From the NCBI GenBank assembly GCA_004335635.1, contig QAXH01000649.1, positions 1 to 36,807 on the forward strand: DNA of 36,807 bases, written 5' to 3'. Shown one piece after another: positions 23,094-34,968 of the stretch. The position numbers and the translations under genes are program-made. The notes beneath the pieces are model-generated. The model saw nothing but the letters and a program-made list of their open reading frames with translations. It ran no database searches and was not told the origin of the DNA. The DNA comes from Chloromonas sp. AAM2 (lineage: Eukaryota; Chlorophyta; Chlorophyceae; Chlamydomonadales; Chlamydomonadaceae). Each line of letters begins with the position of its first letter. Positions within the stretch are counted from its first letter, which is position 1.

Positions 23094-26000
23094 TCATTCA
23101 AACACGACAGGCAGGGTGATGAAGGTGTCAGTGCCGTCCTTGGCTGACGGGAACCCTGCGTCCATCAGCCATGCCTGGAGTTCATGCTGCACCTCAGCCC
23201 TCACAGTGCTTGGGTCCACACCCGCTGAAGGAATGGGCACCTGCAGGAACAGCAAGCAGCAGCAGGCGCTGGCAGGGATCTGCAAACCAACCTTTGTATG
23301 CGCATGTAGCGGCTCCAATAGCAAGGTGGTGCACTCATGTAAACGTCGCATTATGTGGCATGTGTACCTGCGGTTGCTCACTGTTAAACACTGGCAAATG
23401 TGTAACGGTAAGTGTTTTAAACACTGGCAAGTGTAATGCATCAACTGTATGAACATATATGAAGACTGTTGAATATGCCTACCACATTCGCTTCACTCAA
23501 CATCGCCCTTTGATAGGTGAGCAATCAGATGTAGACCAACCCAGTGCGTGCATGGATGACCACAAGCGCGTCACCTGCCACCCTGCTGCGCTTATCCTTG
23601 CATCACAAACTCACGGAGCAAGGTGAAAAGTACAGGCGTCATGCAAGGGCTTGTCTCCTTTTCAAAACGGCCTGTAGCTCCAGGTACACACGGCTAGTGT
23701 AAGCTCACGCTTATGCAATGACGGTCGGCAGGATTGCATGCAGAGCAAGCCTACTAGCACCTACCAGTGTATCAGCCAGGAACACCACTTCACGGACTTG
23801 TCCGGTGGCCCCATCAACATGCAGGCGCAGTGCGAGCACGCCTGTGCAGGGGTGGCTGCCCGGTGCGGCTGCGTCCTCCTGCAGGGAGTCCATGGCGCCA
23901 CTGATGGCCTCGTTCAGCTCCGGGGCGCACTCCTCGGGGTCAAGACCACCCGTGAAGAATGGGGACGGGTCAGTGAACCACCCTGCGCATATCACGACAG
24001 GAATAGCATATGGTTGCAGCGTGAGCGCCTGTGAAGCGTTGGTAGACAGCCTGCGGGTGTGCGCAGCCATGCAGGCCTTGGCGTGGCATGCATCCCAGCG
24101 ATTTGGTCAGAGAAGTCAATGATGCACATGCTCAGCAATGCAGGCCATTGTTGAGGGTAACCACTGCGTACACCTCGCTCACCATGCAGGACCAGTCGAC
24201 CCTTGCGTGGGTCCCGAGAGCCGCGCACCTCCCGCACACCATGGGGGAAGCGAGGGTCCTGTGGCCAGTGGGCAGGCATGACACAACACTTGCATCCGCA
24301 CTGTAGAGAGCAGGCGTGCAGTCGAAAACTAAGAGCTGCAGTAGCAGCTAGACCAGGGTAGACCACATGAAAGGTCAGCACATCGAAAACTGTGCATCTG
24401 TCAGGTGTGCCTTTGAGAAGATGTTTTGAAGCCACGTGTAGGTGCTTACAAAGATCGTGAGTCTTCCAAAGAGGGGCGGAACCAGCTGGACTAGATCGCA
24501 GAACTCCTGCCCCGCTCCACTGTGGGGCCGGTGCCAGAGCGAGACTGTTTGTGGCTTGAGGATGGCCGTCTCCCCACCAGTAAACTCTCTCCCCTCCCAG
24601 TCTGAATGCACGTATGCACACATGCATTGGCAACATACAGGAACTGTTGACCAGATGCTCGTAAGCTGTCAGAGAGCACAAGGAAGAGTCTAAGCAGACA
24701 CGCATACCGCCTTGACAGGGTTGTCAGGGACAGCGAGCCCTGGGCCAGTCAACTGAAGGCCACAAGGCATGCACATGCACTGAAGATCAGCCAGGGCAGC
24801 CCCTGAGAATGTTCATGCCTTACAAACCAGTGACCCACTTGTGAGGGATAGAACAAATGCGAACGGTCCATGTGGGTTGTCGCTGTGGAGCTCCTGAAAC
24901 CAACAAGGAGTAAGGATAACTTTGGCAGGCATAGTTGCGTGACCAGGGCAAGAATGTGGCCTACAATCAGTTCTATGTTGCAGTGGGGAACCTGAAGCAG
25001 CGACAACATGTGTTTCCTTCTTTCCTGTTGCAAACTCACCATCGTCGCACTACACAGTATGCACATGGGCAGTACTTGACCATCTTGGGATATATGTGTG
25101 AGGTATGGGCTGCACGAATGACAGTTCTCACGACTGTCGCCCTCGCCTTTTACTAGAGCAACCCGTGTCAATCGTGCACATCGGCCCCTGAATATATTTT
25201 TAGGAGGGTTTACCCCTTCATACACCGAGTTCAAACAATTCCATCTGGCAAATCCTCCACTTTTTTCTGTGCGATGGATCACCTGAGCGCAAGCGATTTC
25301 TCACCTGCAGCATCCCATCTGTGTAGTAGCTCATCCAGATGGGAGTGATGGCCCGGCACCCCAGGTTTGCCTCCCCGTAGCCTAGCAGTGCGTCCACTAG
25401 GGCCTGGTGCTGTTCAGGGCTGAAGTAAACCTGCGCCTGGGTACGGACCTGTGTGCATGCATGGAGACAATTGGAAACAAGCTCAGTGCAGTGCAGCAGT
25501 ACAATCGTCATTGGTAGTGTGAGCTGTGCGTTGCTGCGAACGTCGCCAGCCACATGAGCTGAGATGCGAAGGTCAATGACACGGCATCATGCTTCACACC
25601 AACTCAGGTTGTGATGGGAACATCACAGGCATGTCCGCACCATGTTGTACTGAACAGTGCCCTGAGCGTCTGGACACCACCAGTAGTCCTACAGGCGAAC
25701 AGTACATGAAGACAGAGCTGAACAACGAAGAAGATGCAGCTCAGACGAGTCAGCAGCACAGCTGGTGCAAGCAAGGGAATGCACTAAGCCATGCGTGCTT
25801 CACTGTTCATGTCAGCCAGCACACATCTACGCTGGTGAGGCCGTATCAATCACACCAAGTGCCTTCCTGGTGGGTCGACAAAGCCGTGCAACAATTAATT
25901 TGGAGTCCGAATGGTGTCCAAACCACTTCACAAAGGTTGCATGACCGTGCCAGCAATGCCCGCTTAACAGCAGCTACCCACCCACGAGAAGCGCTGGGCG

Positions 26001-26617
26001 TGGATGCGTCGAGGGTCTTCAAACCGCTGATCTGCAAGGCATGTGCCAAACATTTGCTGGTGTTGCGCCACACCTCTCACCCATCCCTGTTTGTGTACTC
26101 GTTCATATTCATGGTCATGATCAGAGCGTACTGCTCCAAGGTCTGCAACTTCAGCCTTCTTCCTAGTTTTCCCATGCCTGTTTGCATGTTGTGGAATGAA
26201 CAAATCCCCCCTCTGTTCCATGCAAGGGACGAGGTGCTCACCAAACACCCCTCTCAGTTCAGCAACCAGTTCAGGCGAAAAATTGTCCACTGTTATGATG
26301 TGTTGAACCTGGCTTAGTTCCTGCAGTTCTTGCTCCCCCTCCTCTTCCTCCTCCTCTTGGTGTGTTGTGTCCTGACGGCTGGAGGGAATGGCCTGGGCGA
26401 TGCATGACCTGTGCCTGGGCCGGACGCCTTGGACGTTCCTAGCAAGCTGGGAACAGGCTGATGAAAAGGAACACTGACTGTGCGGTGTCCAGTTCACGGG
26501 TACTGGGCATGGGGCGCAAGCAGCCACCCATGCCAGTCGGGTGTCGGACGCTACCCCCAGCACATCCCTGTGAAGGATTGGGTGCTTGCACCGGTTCAAC
26601 ACTTGCGATGAGGCCAT
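23094..26617 (-). CDS. 2-oxoglutarate/Fe(II)-dependent dioxygenase-like protein with C-terminal extension, probably plastid-targeted
   Basis: Likely Fe(II)/2-oxoglutarate oxygenase of unknown substrate. Nine exons: 26617-26242, 26031-25982, 25688-25641, 25448-25305, 24893-24839, 24601-24450, 24258-24183, 23982-23765, 23240-23094; 421 residues, phases consistent. The first ~80 residues (starting MASSQVLNRCK) look like a transit peptide, followed by an acidic Glu run. The double-stranded beta-helix ligands are visible: H-S-D (His209, Asp211, in ELHSDNPHGPF), a GGETAIL strand, distal His281 in DPRFPHGVREV, and candidate 2OG-binding Arg296 in KGRLVLHGW. A further ~100 residues follow, with TGVLALRLHVDGATGQVREV resembling a small beta-rich domain. 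Intron 4 contains dispersed element C. Divergent with the STI1-like gene, 167 bp apart. The start is uncertain: the frame is open upstream but without an ATG. Confidence 0.8.
25030..25220 (+). repeat. ~190-bp dispersed element C, copy 2 (intron 4 of the dioxygenase gene)
   Basis: Partner of 20617-20810; see that entry. Here the element is antisense to its host gene, so the two copies sit in opposite orientation relative to transcription. The hairpin GACAGT/TCTCACG loop/ACTGTC at about 25128-25146 is perfect in this copy. The region ends in an A/T-rich stretch and TTTTTAGGAGGG in both copies. Confidence 0.8.
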
Positions 26618-26784
26618 GTACGTAGGCAAGGCTGTGGACTGATGAGGGCGATGACGAGGCAATACATGATGACCCAAACAAAACGTCCGGAATCCTTGGA
26701 CGCATGTATAGCTTCCCCCGTACACGCCAGCCTCACTTCATTGACCAAAGTTGCTGCGAAAGCCTTAAATAGCAATCTGCTTTA
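26618..26784. promoter_or_regulatory. Compact bidirectional promoter, dioxygenase (-) / STI1-like (+)
   Basis: Only 167 bp separate the two presumed start codons, so the promoters and 5' UTRs of both genes must overlap or be very short. No TATA box was recognised. If the dioxygenase starts elsewhere the interval changes. Confidence 0.45.
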
Positions 26785-28825
26785 ATGGCTAACCTGCAAT
26801 ACGACGACGGTGAGGATTTGAAGACGCGGTTATTTCAAATGCCCAGATATCTACGCGTGCAGCAAGCAACGACCTGATTTTATTCTTGGAATACTGCAGA
26901 TGCACCTCCGCCACTAAGCAGTCTGTCAGAACAGGTGGAGGCGTTGCGTATCCGGCGACAAGAGGGCGCAGAAACGTCAAGCAGCAGATCGCATGCTCCG
27001 CAAACGCAACTTAGAGTGGCCAGCTGCATCATCACAGAGGACTGCATTGCCACAGAGGATGGGCCAGGTATGAGGTGCATTCAGGACTAGAATGCCACGC
27101 TCTGTTGTCATGTGCATGCTTGCATGCATGGGACGCACACACACACACACACAGGTGTGCGTGCGCCATGTGCACAGGCGGGGGGCCATCGCACCCTCAA
27201 CCTGCAAAAGCAGGCCAGATACCCAGCAAGCCAGCTATCAAGAAAGGATTCTTTGACAAGCCAGCAGCAAAGAAAGCATCCACCAGCGCTCAGGTGCGTA
27301 CCACCAGAGTGCGGCGGGCAGTGGGTTGTGTCAGAAGGACAGCCTGGCGGCTGCAATCATCACCTAGCCTGTCCATCCGTGGCACTACTACTACACACGA
27401 GTGGTTAGGATGGAACATGGAGCTCAATGGGTCCATGCTTGATCTCAAACATTGCCTCCTTCTGGTCTGCGTGATTTGCTTTGCTGCGTGGCTGCAGACA
27501 AGTGAGAGTGCAGCAGACTCCATGCCACTACTCAAAGGCCAGCAACGAGGCATGCCAGGATCAGGGCCGAACATTCCGGACTTTCTAAGAGTGCAGCCAG
27601 ATGAAAACGAGAAGAAATACATGGAGGTGAGGGTTTGATGTTGGTCATTGGCAGAACAACTGCGCTGCAACGCAAACCTTGATGGGCGTGTGTAGGCAGG
27701 GACGGTGGCACAGGGCCTGATTGGTACGTGAGTGAACATTGCTGCCTCAACTCAACTCACACACACCTGTTGTCACCTTGAAGGAGAATGCAGCCAGTAT
27801 ATTGGCACAGGACCTCATCCCCTGACCTTCTACCACTGCAACCGGAAAGCACTCATCGCCTGCACAGTAGCACATGTCCTGACCGTCAAGCGTTGCGGCA
27901 CAGAGCACTCGTTACTCGAAAGCATGTCCTGTTTTTTTACATGTCCTGAAGTATGGGATACACACTACCCTTGAAGATGTAAATCTTGACTTTGGCTGCT
28001 GATTCAATGTACTCCACGTGCACGTCCCATGCAGATGCGATCCAAGCTCGTGGATGCGCTCAAACCTGATGCAAAGACCATAGCCAGCATCTCAAAGGAT
28101 CCCAACCTCATGTCAGGTCAGCGCCAGGTCCAACTGCTGGCATGTGCGCAGCACACTTTCAGCAGCACCAGCCAATGTGCAGTGGCACGTGCATGCATGG
28201 TTTGTCGGCACAGCAGGAGGTGGCATAGGTCATGATCAGGCTACAGTGTTCGTGGAGTGCTTGAAGCCTTGTGCCACTTGTTGTTTGACAATGTTGACGG
28301 ACCATCCTCAAGTAAATAATAAGTAAATAATGTAGCCTTGCGTCTCCGGTCGCCCAGTGCTTGCCACTGCATGGGCTCGGTGATGGCCAGGCAAACCATT
28401 ACTTGCCGGCAACTTGCACAACTCATGCTGCAGTACAACTGTTGAGCTTGCGTTTACGTGCATGATGCTGTAGGATTTGACGACCCGGAGGTGATGGCCG
28501 CTGTCAATGACATTGCCAAGCACCCGGAGAACTTCAGAAAGTACCAAACCAACAAGAAGGTGCGGTCCTGGTCCCTGGTCAGAAACGAGGATTACTTGCC
28601 TTCACAGCTTGAACATGGCACCCGGCTCGACACTGCCCAGTATGGTGTTCTGGCAGGTGACTGGCTTCATGCCCAGTATGGTTTTCTGGCAGGTGACTAG
28701 CTGCACGGCTCAGGCTATGGCTGTTTGTGTGCACGCAGGTTCAGGCATTCTATTCCGCCATGGGAGGCGTGATGGGCCAACGCCTGGAGACCATGGGGCC
28801 ACAGCAGCCAGCAAGACGGAAATGA
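26785..28825 (+). CDS. Small protein with a C-terminal STI1/Hop-like segment (function unknown)
   Basis: Seven exons: 26785-26809 (25 bp only), 26900-27067, 27178-27293, 27498-27626, 28035-28116, 28474-28559, 28739-28825; 230 residues, phases consistent throughout. The N-terminal half is low-complexity and basic (AIKKGFFDKPAAKK). The second half contains GPNIPDFLRVQPDENEKKYM, then a helical region with DPNLMSG, FDDPEVMAAVNDIAKHPENF and VQAFYSAMGGVMGQRLE. The repeated Asp-Pro-x-x-Met and helix pattern is typical of STI1 (Hsp-binding, DP-type) domains in Hop/Hip/Tic40-like co-chaperones, so a chaperone-adaptor role is inferred. A (CA)n microsatellite sits in intron 2 at about 27135-27153. TGTAA lies 57 nt past the stop. 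No targeting signal is obvious. Confidence 0.75.
28635..28706 (+). repeat. 36-bp tandem duplication in intron 6 of the STI1-like gene
   Basis: Two adjacent 36-bp units (28635-28670 and 28671-28706) that are nearly identical over the first 27 bases (GCCCAGTATGG...TTCTGGCAGGTGACT). Each contains CAGGTGACT, which resembles a splice donor or acceptor core. The units are intronic just upstream of the exon 7 acceptor at 28738. Confidence 0.8.
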
Positions 28826-28881
28826 CTGGATACAAAGACACATACAAAGACGAGTGTACCGGCAACTGTTGCTGTTTTGAG

Positions 28882-28886
28882 TGTAA
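28882..28886 (+). terminator. TGTAA poly(A) signal for the STI1-like gene
   Basis: TGTAA, the usual green-algal polyadenylation signal, starts 57 nt after the TGA at 28823-28825. It is the first such match downstream. Known from chlorophyte genes in general; use here is inferred. Confidence 0.5.
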
Positions 28887-28998
28887 AGGATCTGTGTGCG
28901 TGTTTCATGTACTCAAGCTGTGCGGTAGAGGCAAGCGCCAGTAGACCGGGTCATCTGGAGCCTGGTCATAAGGCTATGCAATCGACCGTGGCGGCACA

Positions 28999-29003
28999 TT
29001 ACA
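28999..29003 (-). terminator. TGTAA poly(A) signal for CFAP61
   Basis: On the minus strand TGTAA begins 77 nt after the CFAP61 stop. With the signal at 28882 it places both convergent cleavage sites in the 254 bp between the two stops, so the transcripts should end close together or overlap slightly. Confidence 0.5.
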
Positions 29004-29079
29004 TTCCTTCCAAGAAACGAATGGCAATGAGTGTGGTCTGTTGCGTACATGGGCGTCTGTTGGGTCAGTCCTACACGTG

Positions 29080-32000
29080 TCATGCCAGCACAGGAGTTGA
29101 AAATCCAGGCAGCTCTTCCATGCGGCCACGGCAGAACTCCAGCAAGGCATTCTGTGCTGCAGACAACACATCTGCAGTTGTTGCTCCCGACCCCAAGAGC
29201 TCTAAGCTTGAGAGGAGCTGCTGCTGCCTGAGCTGAGCGAACTGTTCGTGGTAGATCAACTCCGTAGAGACGCCCACTGTCAGATGGCTGATCAAGCAAT
29301 CGACTTGCCCTGCGTCAAACTGCTCCACCAGGCCGTTCAGGTATGTCCTGTTCAGGCCGACCAGACACGCGAGCTTGCTCACTTGTAGCGCACCCTTGCC
29401 CAGGTAAGCCACGCTGTGCATGCTGCCCGAAGCGTCGAGCAGCACATGCATGACGCCTCTGTCCGACACAGTGTGCAGGGCTTTTCCGCCTGCTGGCGCG
29501 GCCAGGCTAGGCGACGCCATGGCTGTCGGGCACCCGGAGAACAGAAACGTGTAGCCACCCGGTACTGCACAACCAAGTGCTCGGGCGTGCTGCTGGCCCA
29601 AAGCGGGCATCTGGTCCGCTTGCTGTTGGCCTTGAAATGCTGTGATGACTGATTTGCCGAGCGCGAAGCCAACCTCACGTGAGTTGTAGTGCTCAAAGTG
29701 CACGTTGCGAGCATGGCGACGCGATAGCTTAGCGATGGTGCCTGCTGCGTAGATCTGTGGCTCGGATGTGCGGAAGCAGCTGTCAACAACCACGCGCCCA
29801 TCATAAACCACCCCTGCGTTGTTCAAACACAGGAACACTGTCTTGGAGGCTTGCGGCTGCTGGCAGCCTACCACCAGGTCCACCTGCACTGATTCCTTGG
29901 TCACGCCGTCAGGTGCCTGCGAAAACACCAACAAGAGCGTGACGGAGGTTGAAAGCGATGAACCCAGGCCTGGTTTGTCTCGCCTGTGCGTGAGTAATAA
30001 CGGCACTTGACCGACCATGCTTGCAAGGACGGCGAGTCGTAATCAGTGGTAATAAGGCAGCGACAGTTGCTCTTACCTGCACGATTGCTGACTTCTGCTT
30101 GTTGCCTTCTTCGTGTAGCATCGAGCACAGGGTCATGGGCAGCGGCTCAGGCAGCGGCAGCGCAAGTGCATCGGCGCAGTGCCTGAGTACTGCGGCGTGG
30201 GGCTGCACCGGGCCTGGGGGAGCGTAGAAGAGACATTGAGACATAGCGCCTGCAGCGACAGTGGGGCACGGGAAAGGTTGACGAGGATGAATTTGAACTA
30301 GGCCACATATAGTGGCATTTTGCATCAATGATAGCTCAGTGACCTGTTCCCTAAGGTTTCAAATGGTGCATCGCACTCCTTGTGTGTAGTACAGTTCTGC
30401 CCGTATTGCCAACTGTTTGCGCTCACCCTTGGACTCAAGGGTTGCAAGCGCGTGATATGAATCCAAGGTGTGCCCGTACACCATGATCTGCTGCATGGCC
30501 GCTGCGTCACCAACAGTGAAGCCGCTGGCCAGCTCCAAGGCGTTGAGCACTGACCCTGCGACCTCAGGCTCGGTTTCAGCCTGCGCAAGCACCAACATGC
30601 TGCATGTTACATGCAACTAACGATCATGCTGTTCTGGCACATGAAAGCAGGCGTTTAAGTCGGAAACACAATCATGAGCACGGGTAAAACATGCCAGCCG
30701 AAACAATTACCACAGCACACACCTAAACCAGGTTCAGAAACACGTGCACTAAACATATAAAAGATACTTCCATGTGCCCACACCACTGAGTTGACTTACC
30801 ATATCGTTGCACGTTTGCTCCTGCAGACCGCAGGTTACGATCAGCAGATCGTACATGAGGTGACTGCCGTCGCTCAACTCGATCATGCGCGCCTGCGTGT
30901 CCAGGCCCAACATCTCCGCATCCACCAGTGTGACGCGAGCATCCAGGCCGAGCTTGGCAATCACACCTGCGAGGCGAAAGGGGTTCACCAGCAGCGTTCC
31001 AGCTGTGAAGGTCACGGGCACACCGCATGCTATGTATTGTCAGGCCAGAGACAGGGCAACAGTCACATGCCATACAATTGAACGACACGTTTTTGAAACA
31101 AATGCATAGATATCACTCGGTTTGCAAGGTCAGAAAAGCAAGGCAAGCAAGAGGCGGAAGTCAGTGTCAGCGTCTGAGGTTTGGGTGACCGGCGCACCTG
31201 CTGAGTATTGCGATGCCATCCCTGTCACTGAGATGCCTCCCGGCGCGAGGACTGTGATGTAGTTAAAGCACAGCTTGCGGTCCATCAGCAGGCACTCAAT
31301 GGCTGCCAGACCTGCCTCACTTGCCCCGACTACCACCAGCTGCGCGTTGACCGCCTGGCGCGCAACGAACGCATGGCGGCGGCTGAACATGTAAAGCGCA
31401 AACTCAGCTTCGTCGGCGTTCTGTACGTGCTTGCTTCGGGGTGGCACCTGCGGATTTGAAGGAAAAACACGAAGAAGGCGAGTTGTGAGTTGCAGCAACG
31501 GCAGCATCCGCTTGAACACGCTGAATGAACGCTCAGCTCGAGAGCTTGCCGGTGTCACCTTCAGACAAGGACGCCTTCAGGCAACGCCTTCCAGACAAGT
31601 TGCAATAGCATGTTAACCCCTGAAATCTGATTTTCTCACCTGCATCATAATGTCCAGCACGTCTGGTGGCGGCTGTGCCGGTGGCAGGGCGTAGTACAGC
31701 ACCGTCTTACGCAGCAGCCTCTGGGCTCCCGACAGCACAGAGCGAGCATGGTGCGAAAAGATCGGGTTGATGCACACCATGTCTATCTCTCCATGAGCCT
31801 CAGGGGCATGGTGCGGCAGGTGCAGGAGACTGGATAGGCTGAAGTTCGACTCCAGCAGAGAAACATCGACTTTGTCGCTGATTGTGACCAGACCAACAAC
31901 CTCCTGTGCCGCTACCGCGACCACTGCTGTTCCACGATCGAGGGCGGCGGCAAAGAGCTCCTTGATGTCAGAAGAGTTTGGCATACCAGAGATGAGCATG

Positions 32001-34968
32001 CTTACGCCGTCTGCATCCTTTGGTGCTGCTAGTCGCACTTCAAAGCTGTCCATCATGGCGTGCCTGCATCAAAACGGGGTTCGTTTGCCGCGTTTGCCAC
32101 AGCTAGTTATGTATCACAAGTGGCACGTACAATTGTACTGATAACATTACAGGTGTACCAAGACGTTGCATCACGTAGAAATTAAGACAGAAGAAAAGGC
32201 GATTTGCATGCTTGTTTGCCGCACCTGTGGAAGAGGTAGAGGACTTCAGGGAATGATGCTCCTGGCAGGGGCGTGAGTCGAGTGAAGGGTGCCACCAGGG
32301 GCGGCTCGGGTGAATCGTGCGGGAGGGTAAGCAGGCAGTACATCTTGTCCGGGAACGACTCAAAGGCTACAAGCAGGCATGACAGGCGCAAGGTCTCAAG
32401 CAGGCAAAGCGTGGGAACATGCCGAGCACAGTATGCCGTTTTAGCGATGAGATGAGCATTGCGAGCGGGGATTGTGCGCCTGTCAACCTGCAGGTGGCGT
32501 TGCGAATTTATTGCTCACCTTCTCGCAAGAAGTCCAAGGTCTGTGCGTCACATTCTCGGTCGATGCACGCCATAGTCACGGCGAAGACAGTCGGAACCGC
32601 CTCAGACATGTCGAACATGGCCAACATTTCCGCACGCACTTCTTCTTCGCTGGGCTCACAAGCAGCAGTGATGTCTATCTGGTCTTCTGGTGCACACGCT
32701 TGCTGCTCGCCGTCCGTGTCAGCCCCATGCGATTCGGAAGCGCGTGCCTGCTCGCCCTCAGCAAGGACCTGCTTGCCTTCCGGCGCATCAGACGCCTGTG
32801 TACTTGCATCCATTGCGTCAGGCGTCTTCCTCATGCGTAGCACACGGTCGCCCAGCTTAGCTTCCAAGGTGTTGCGCTGCGACGTAGCACACGCACCCAG
32901 CTAAGTGACTGACATGATGGAATCACGCTGAAGTCCGTCTGCAGCTGTGCCTCCATCTCTAAATCAGCCTCATGGTCACACAATCAGTACGCCAGTCGAA
33001 ACCTTTGCAAACCTGGCAGTTACCGCTGACTCGAGTACAAGTCACGCTTCAGGGGAACAGCCCAAGCGAACGGGCTCAACCAGCCTCAACCAAGCCTAAC
33101 CAACCTCACCTTCTTTGTCCGCAGCGTTTCCCTGGCCTCGGCTGCTTGTGCCTCATACACCTCCTCCGGCAGAAAGTTATCATACGAGTGCAGGTCAAAG
33201 GCATCGGCCAAGGGAGTGACATCTACATCGCTGGTGACGACCATAAACCCCACGAGCCTGCCCGATGCGTCGCTGCCTGCAGGTGCATGCAGCTCATGAG
33301 CCACGAGCACCACGTTGGCATCATCCTGCCCCGACACTACACGGGTGAGGGCGAAGGCCTCTTCAGGACGGCTGGACTCTGGGAGTTTGGCGAGAGCAGG
33401 AAACCTGCGGAAGCACGGATAGGACAGAAGATGGTTATCCAACAGCACAGTGGTGCGGCCATAGTACGCGCAGCATGATCAGTACTGTTATTCCCTGGCC
33501 AACACATGCTTTGCTGCCTGTGCTTCTGATAATGCTGTCTGCTATGCAATCTGTACCGAGCACCGCCAGGCCCCTGCCCGTCTGATCACAGCTACCTTCT
33601 TCTGCATGTGCCACCGCCATCATGCCTGGCCACCATCAAGGCTCCTTCAAGTAAGGCGTCCATGCTTTGACCTCCTGCTGTCACCAACAATCCACTCCTA
33701 CCCCTCCACACTCGCACACACCTTGCCTCAGCACGTTGCAGCACGGGCAACATATCGTCGTGGTCCTCCACCCTTGCTGCCCGCATTGCCAGGGGCGGCA
33801 GCAGCTCCTCCCGCACCACCTCGTACAGGGTCACCGGTGCACCGCGGCTGGCGGCCATGGGCGTGAGCAGCGAGACCAGGCCGCGCTCGGGCACATGGCT
33901 GCCGGAGCCCACCGCCAGCTGCAGCTTGCGCACCAGCGGCAGCGCGGCCATAGCACCGCGCAGCAGCGCCAAACTGCACTGCATCTGTGGGCAAAGTCAG
34001 GATCAAACGAATTTAGGCAGGCGCACGGGAAATTCATACACAGCATACTAGTACAAGTGCCAGACTTGGGCGTACGTGCTCTACTGCAACCATGCTGTTG
34101 GAATGCCCAGTGCAGTTTGGTGGCTGGGATCTTGATCAGTTTGTGTCAGCCTTGCATCATATGGCAGTCGAGGCAGCAGTGCCGGCAAGCAGGCTTACGG
34201 CCTTTGATCTTGGGGCAAGGCTTGGCAGGCCAAGCAATCGCAATCATTCCACGTGCGCCACCCGAACCTGGCACTATCGTCCACTTACTTCGACCTGAGG
34301 GGCTACTGCACACACCCACACATATGCACTACTGCATGTGTTTATCTGGGCCTGTGGTGCCGTTGACAACCACTGCAGCTGCTCAGCCGAGTGTGGGCTG
34401 CCAAACCTGATAGCGGGCCCATCGTGCCTGTGCATGCAACGAACAAGGCGGCAGCTCATCCCCCGCCCTAAACATCAGTAGATGGTAGTGCATAGGTTGT
34501 GCTGTCACCACTCGGCTCAGCAGGTCAGTTCACCTGATCAACTCATCTTCACAGCATCGTAAGCAGGCAGGATGGTGGCAATGCGTATGCTATGCCATGT
34601 GGCACCACCATGCCGGTACACCTGATCACATCATCTTTACAATAGTGCATAATCCGTTGCTAGTATGCGTCATGGGCATGTCCACTCACAAGCACAAGAA
34701 GCCCAGCACGGTCTCATTGTCATCACTGACAGCTGTTAGGCACAGCAGTGATGTCTCCCTGCAAAGGCAAGCCAGCAGCAGACATGCTCGCATCACTCTC
34801 GGGATTGAACCCTACCAAGGCTTACAAACACCTACACATGGCCATCACAAAGCATGCAAAGACTTACAGCAGTTTGGATGCCCCAGGTTCCTGTTTGTAC
34901 AAACTGTTGCACAACGTATCTATAGCAGGGATGTCCCGCGCCTCCGTAGGGCGAACAAGCACACTCAT
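29080..34968 (-). CDS. CFAP61: Cilia- and flagella-associated protein 61 (CFAP61/FAP61)
   Basis: Axonemal protein of the calmodulin- and spoke-associated complex at the base of radial spokes, needed for ciliary beating. Thirteen exons: 34968-34868, 34758-34690, 34406-34289, 33984-33722, 33404-33110, 32876-32519, 32366-32225, 32063-31640, 31447-31198, 31002-30800, 30580-30427, 30213-30077, 29916-29080; 1116 residues, all phases agree. Family landmarks: an N-terminal GNAT-like region ([29 protein letters not shown] around 165-175), an acidic linker in exon 6, LYLFHRCG, and [17 protein letters not shown]-binding-like Rossmann motif [14 protein letters not shown] (629-642) and [14 protein letters not shown]...YAAGTI follow; the [16 protein letters not shown] segment is in the long last exon. 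The Rossmann motif reads G-x-S-x-x-G, as in animal homologues, so redox activity is doubtful. The gene is intact, with an ATG start in a good context. Confidence 0.93.

Noticed and set aside
25589..26317. 242-residue plus-strand open frame inside the dioxygenase gene
   Set aside because: It overlaps dioxygenase exons 1-3 on the other strand, which form a phase-consistent protein with family motifs. The plus frame shows no recognisable domain.
27108..27180. CRISPR or tandem array at the (CA)n and TGCATGCATG tract
   Set aside because: It is a simple microsatellite in an intron with no spaced repeats.
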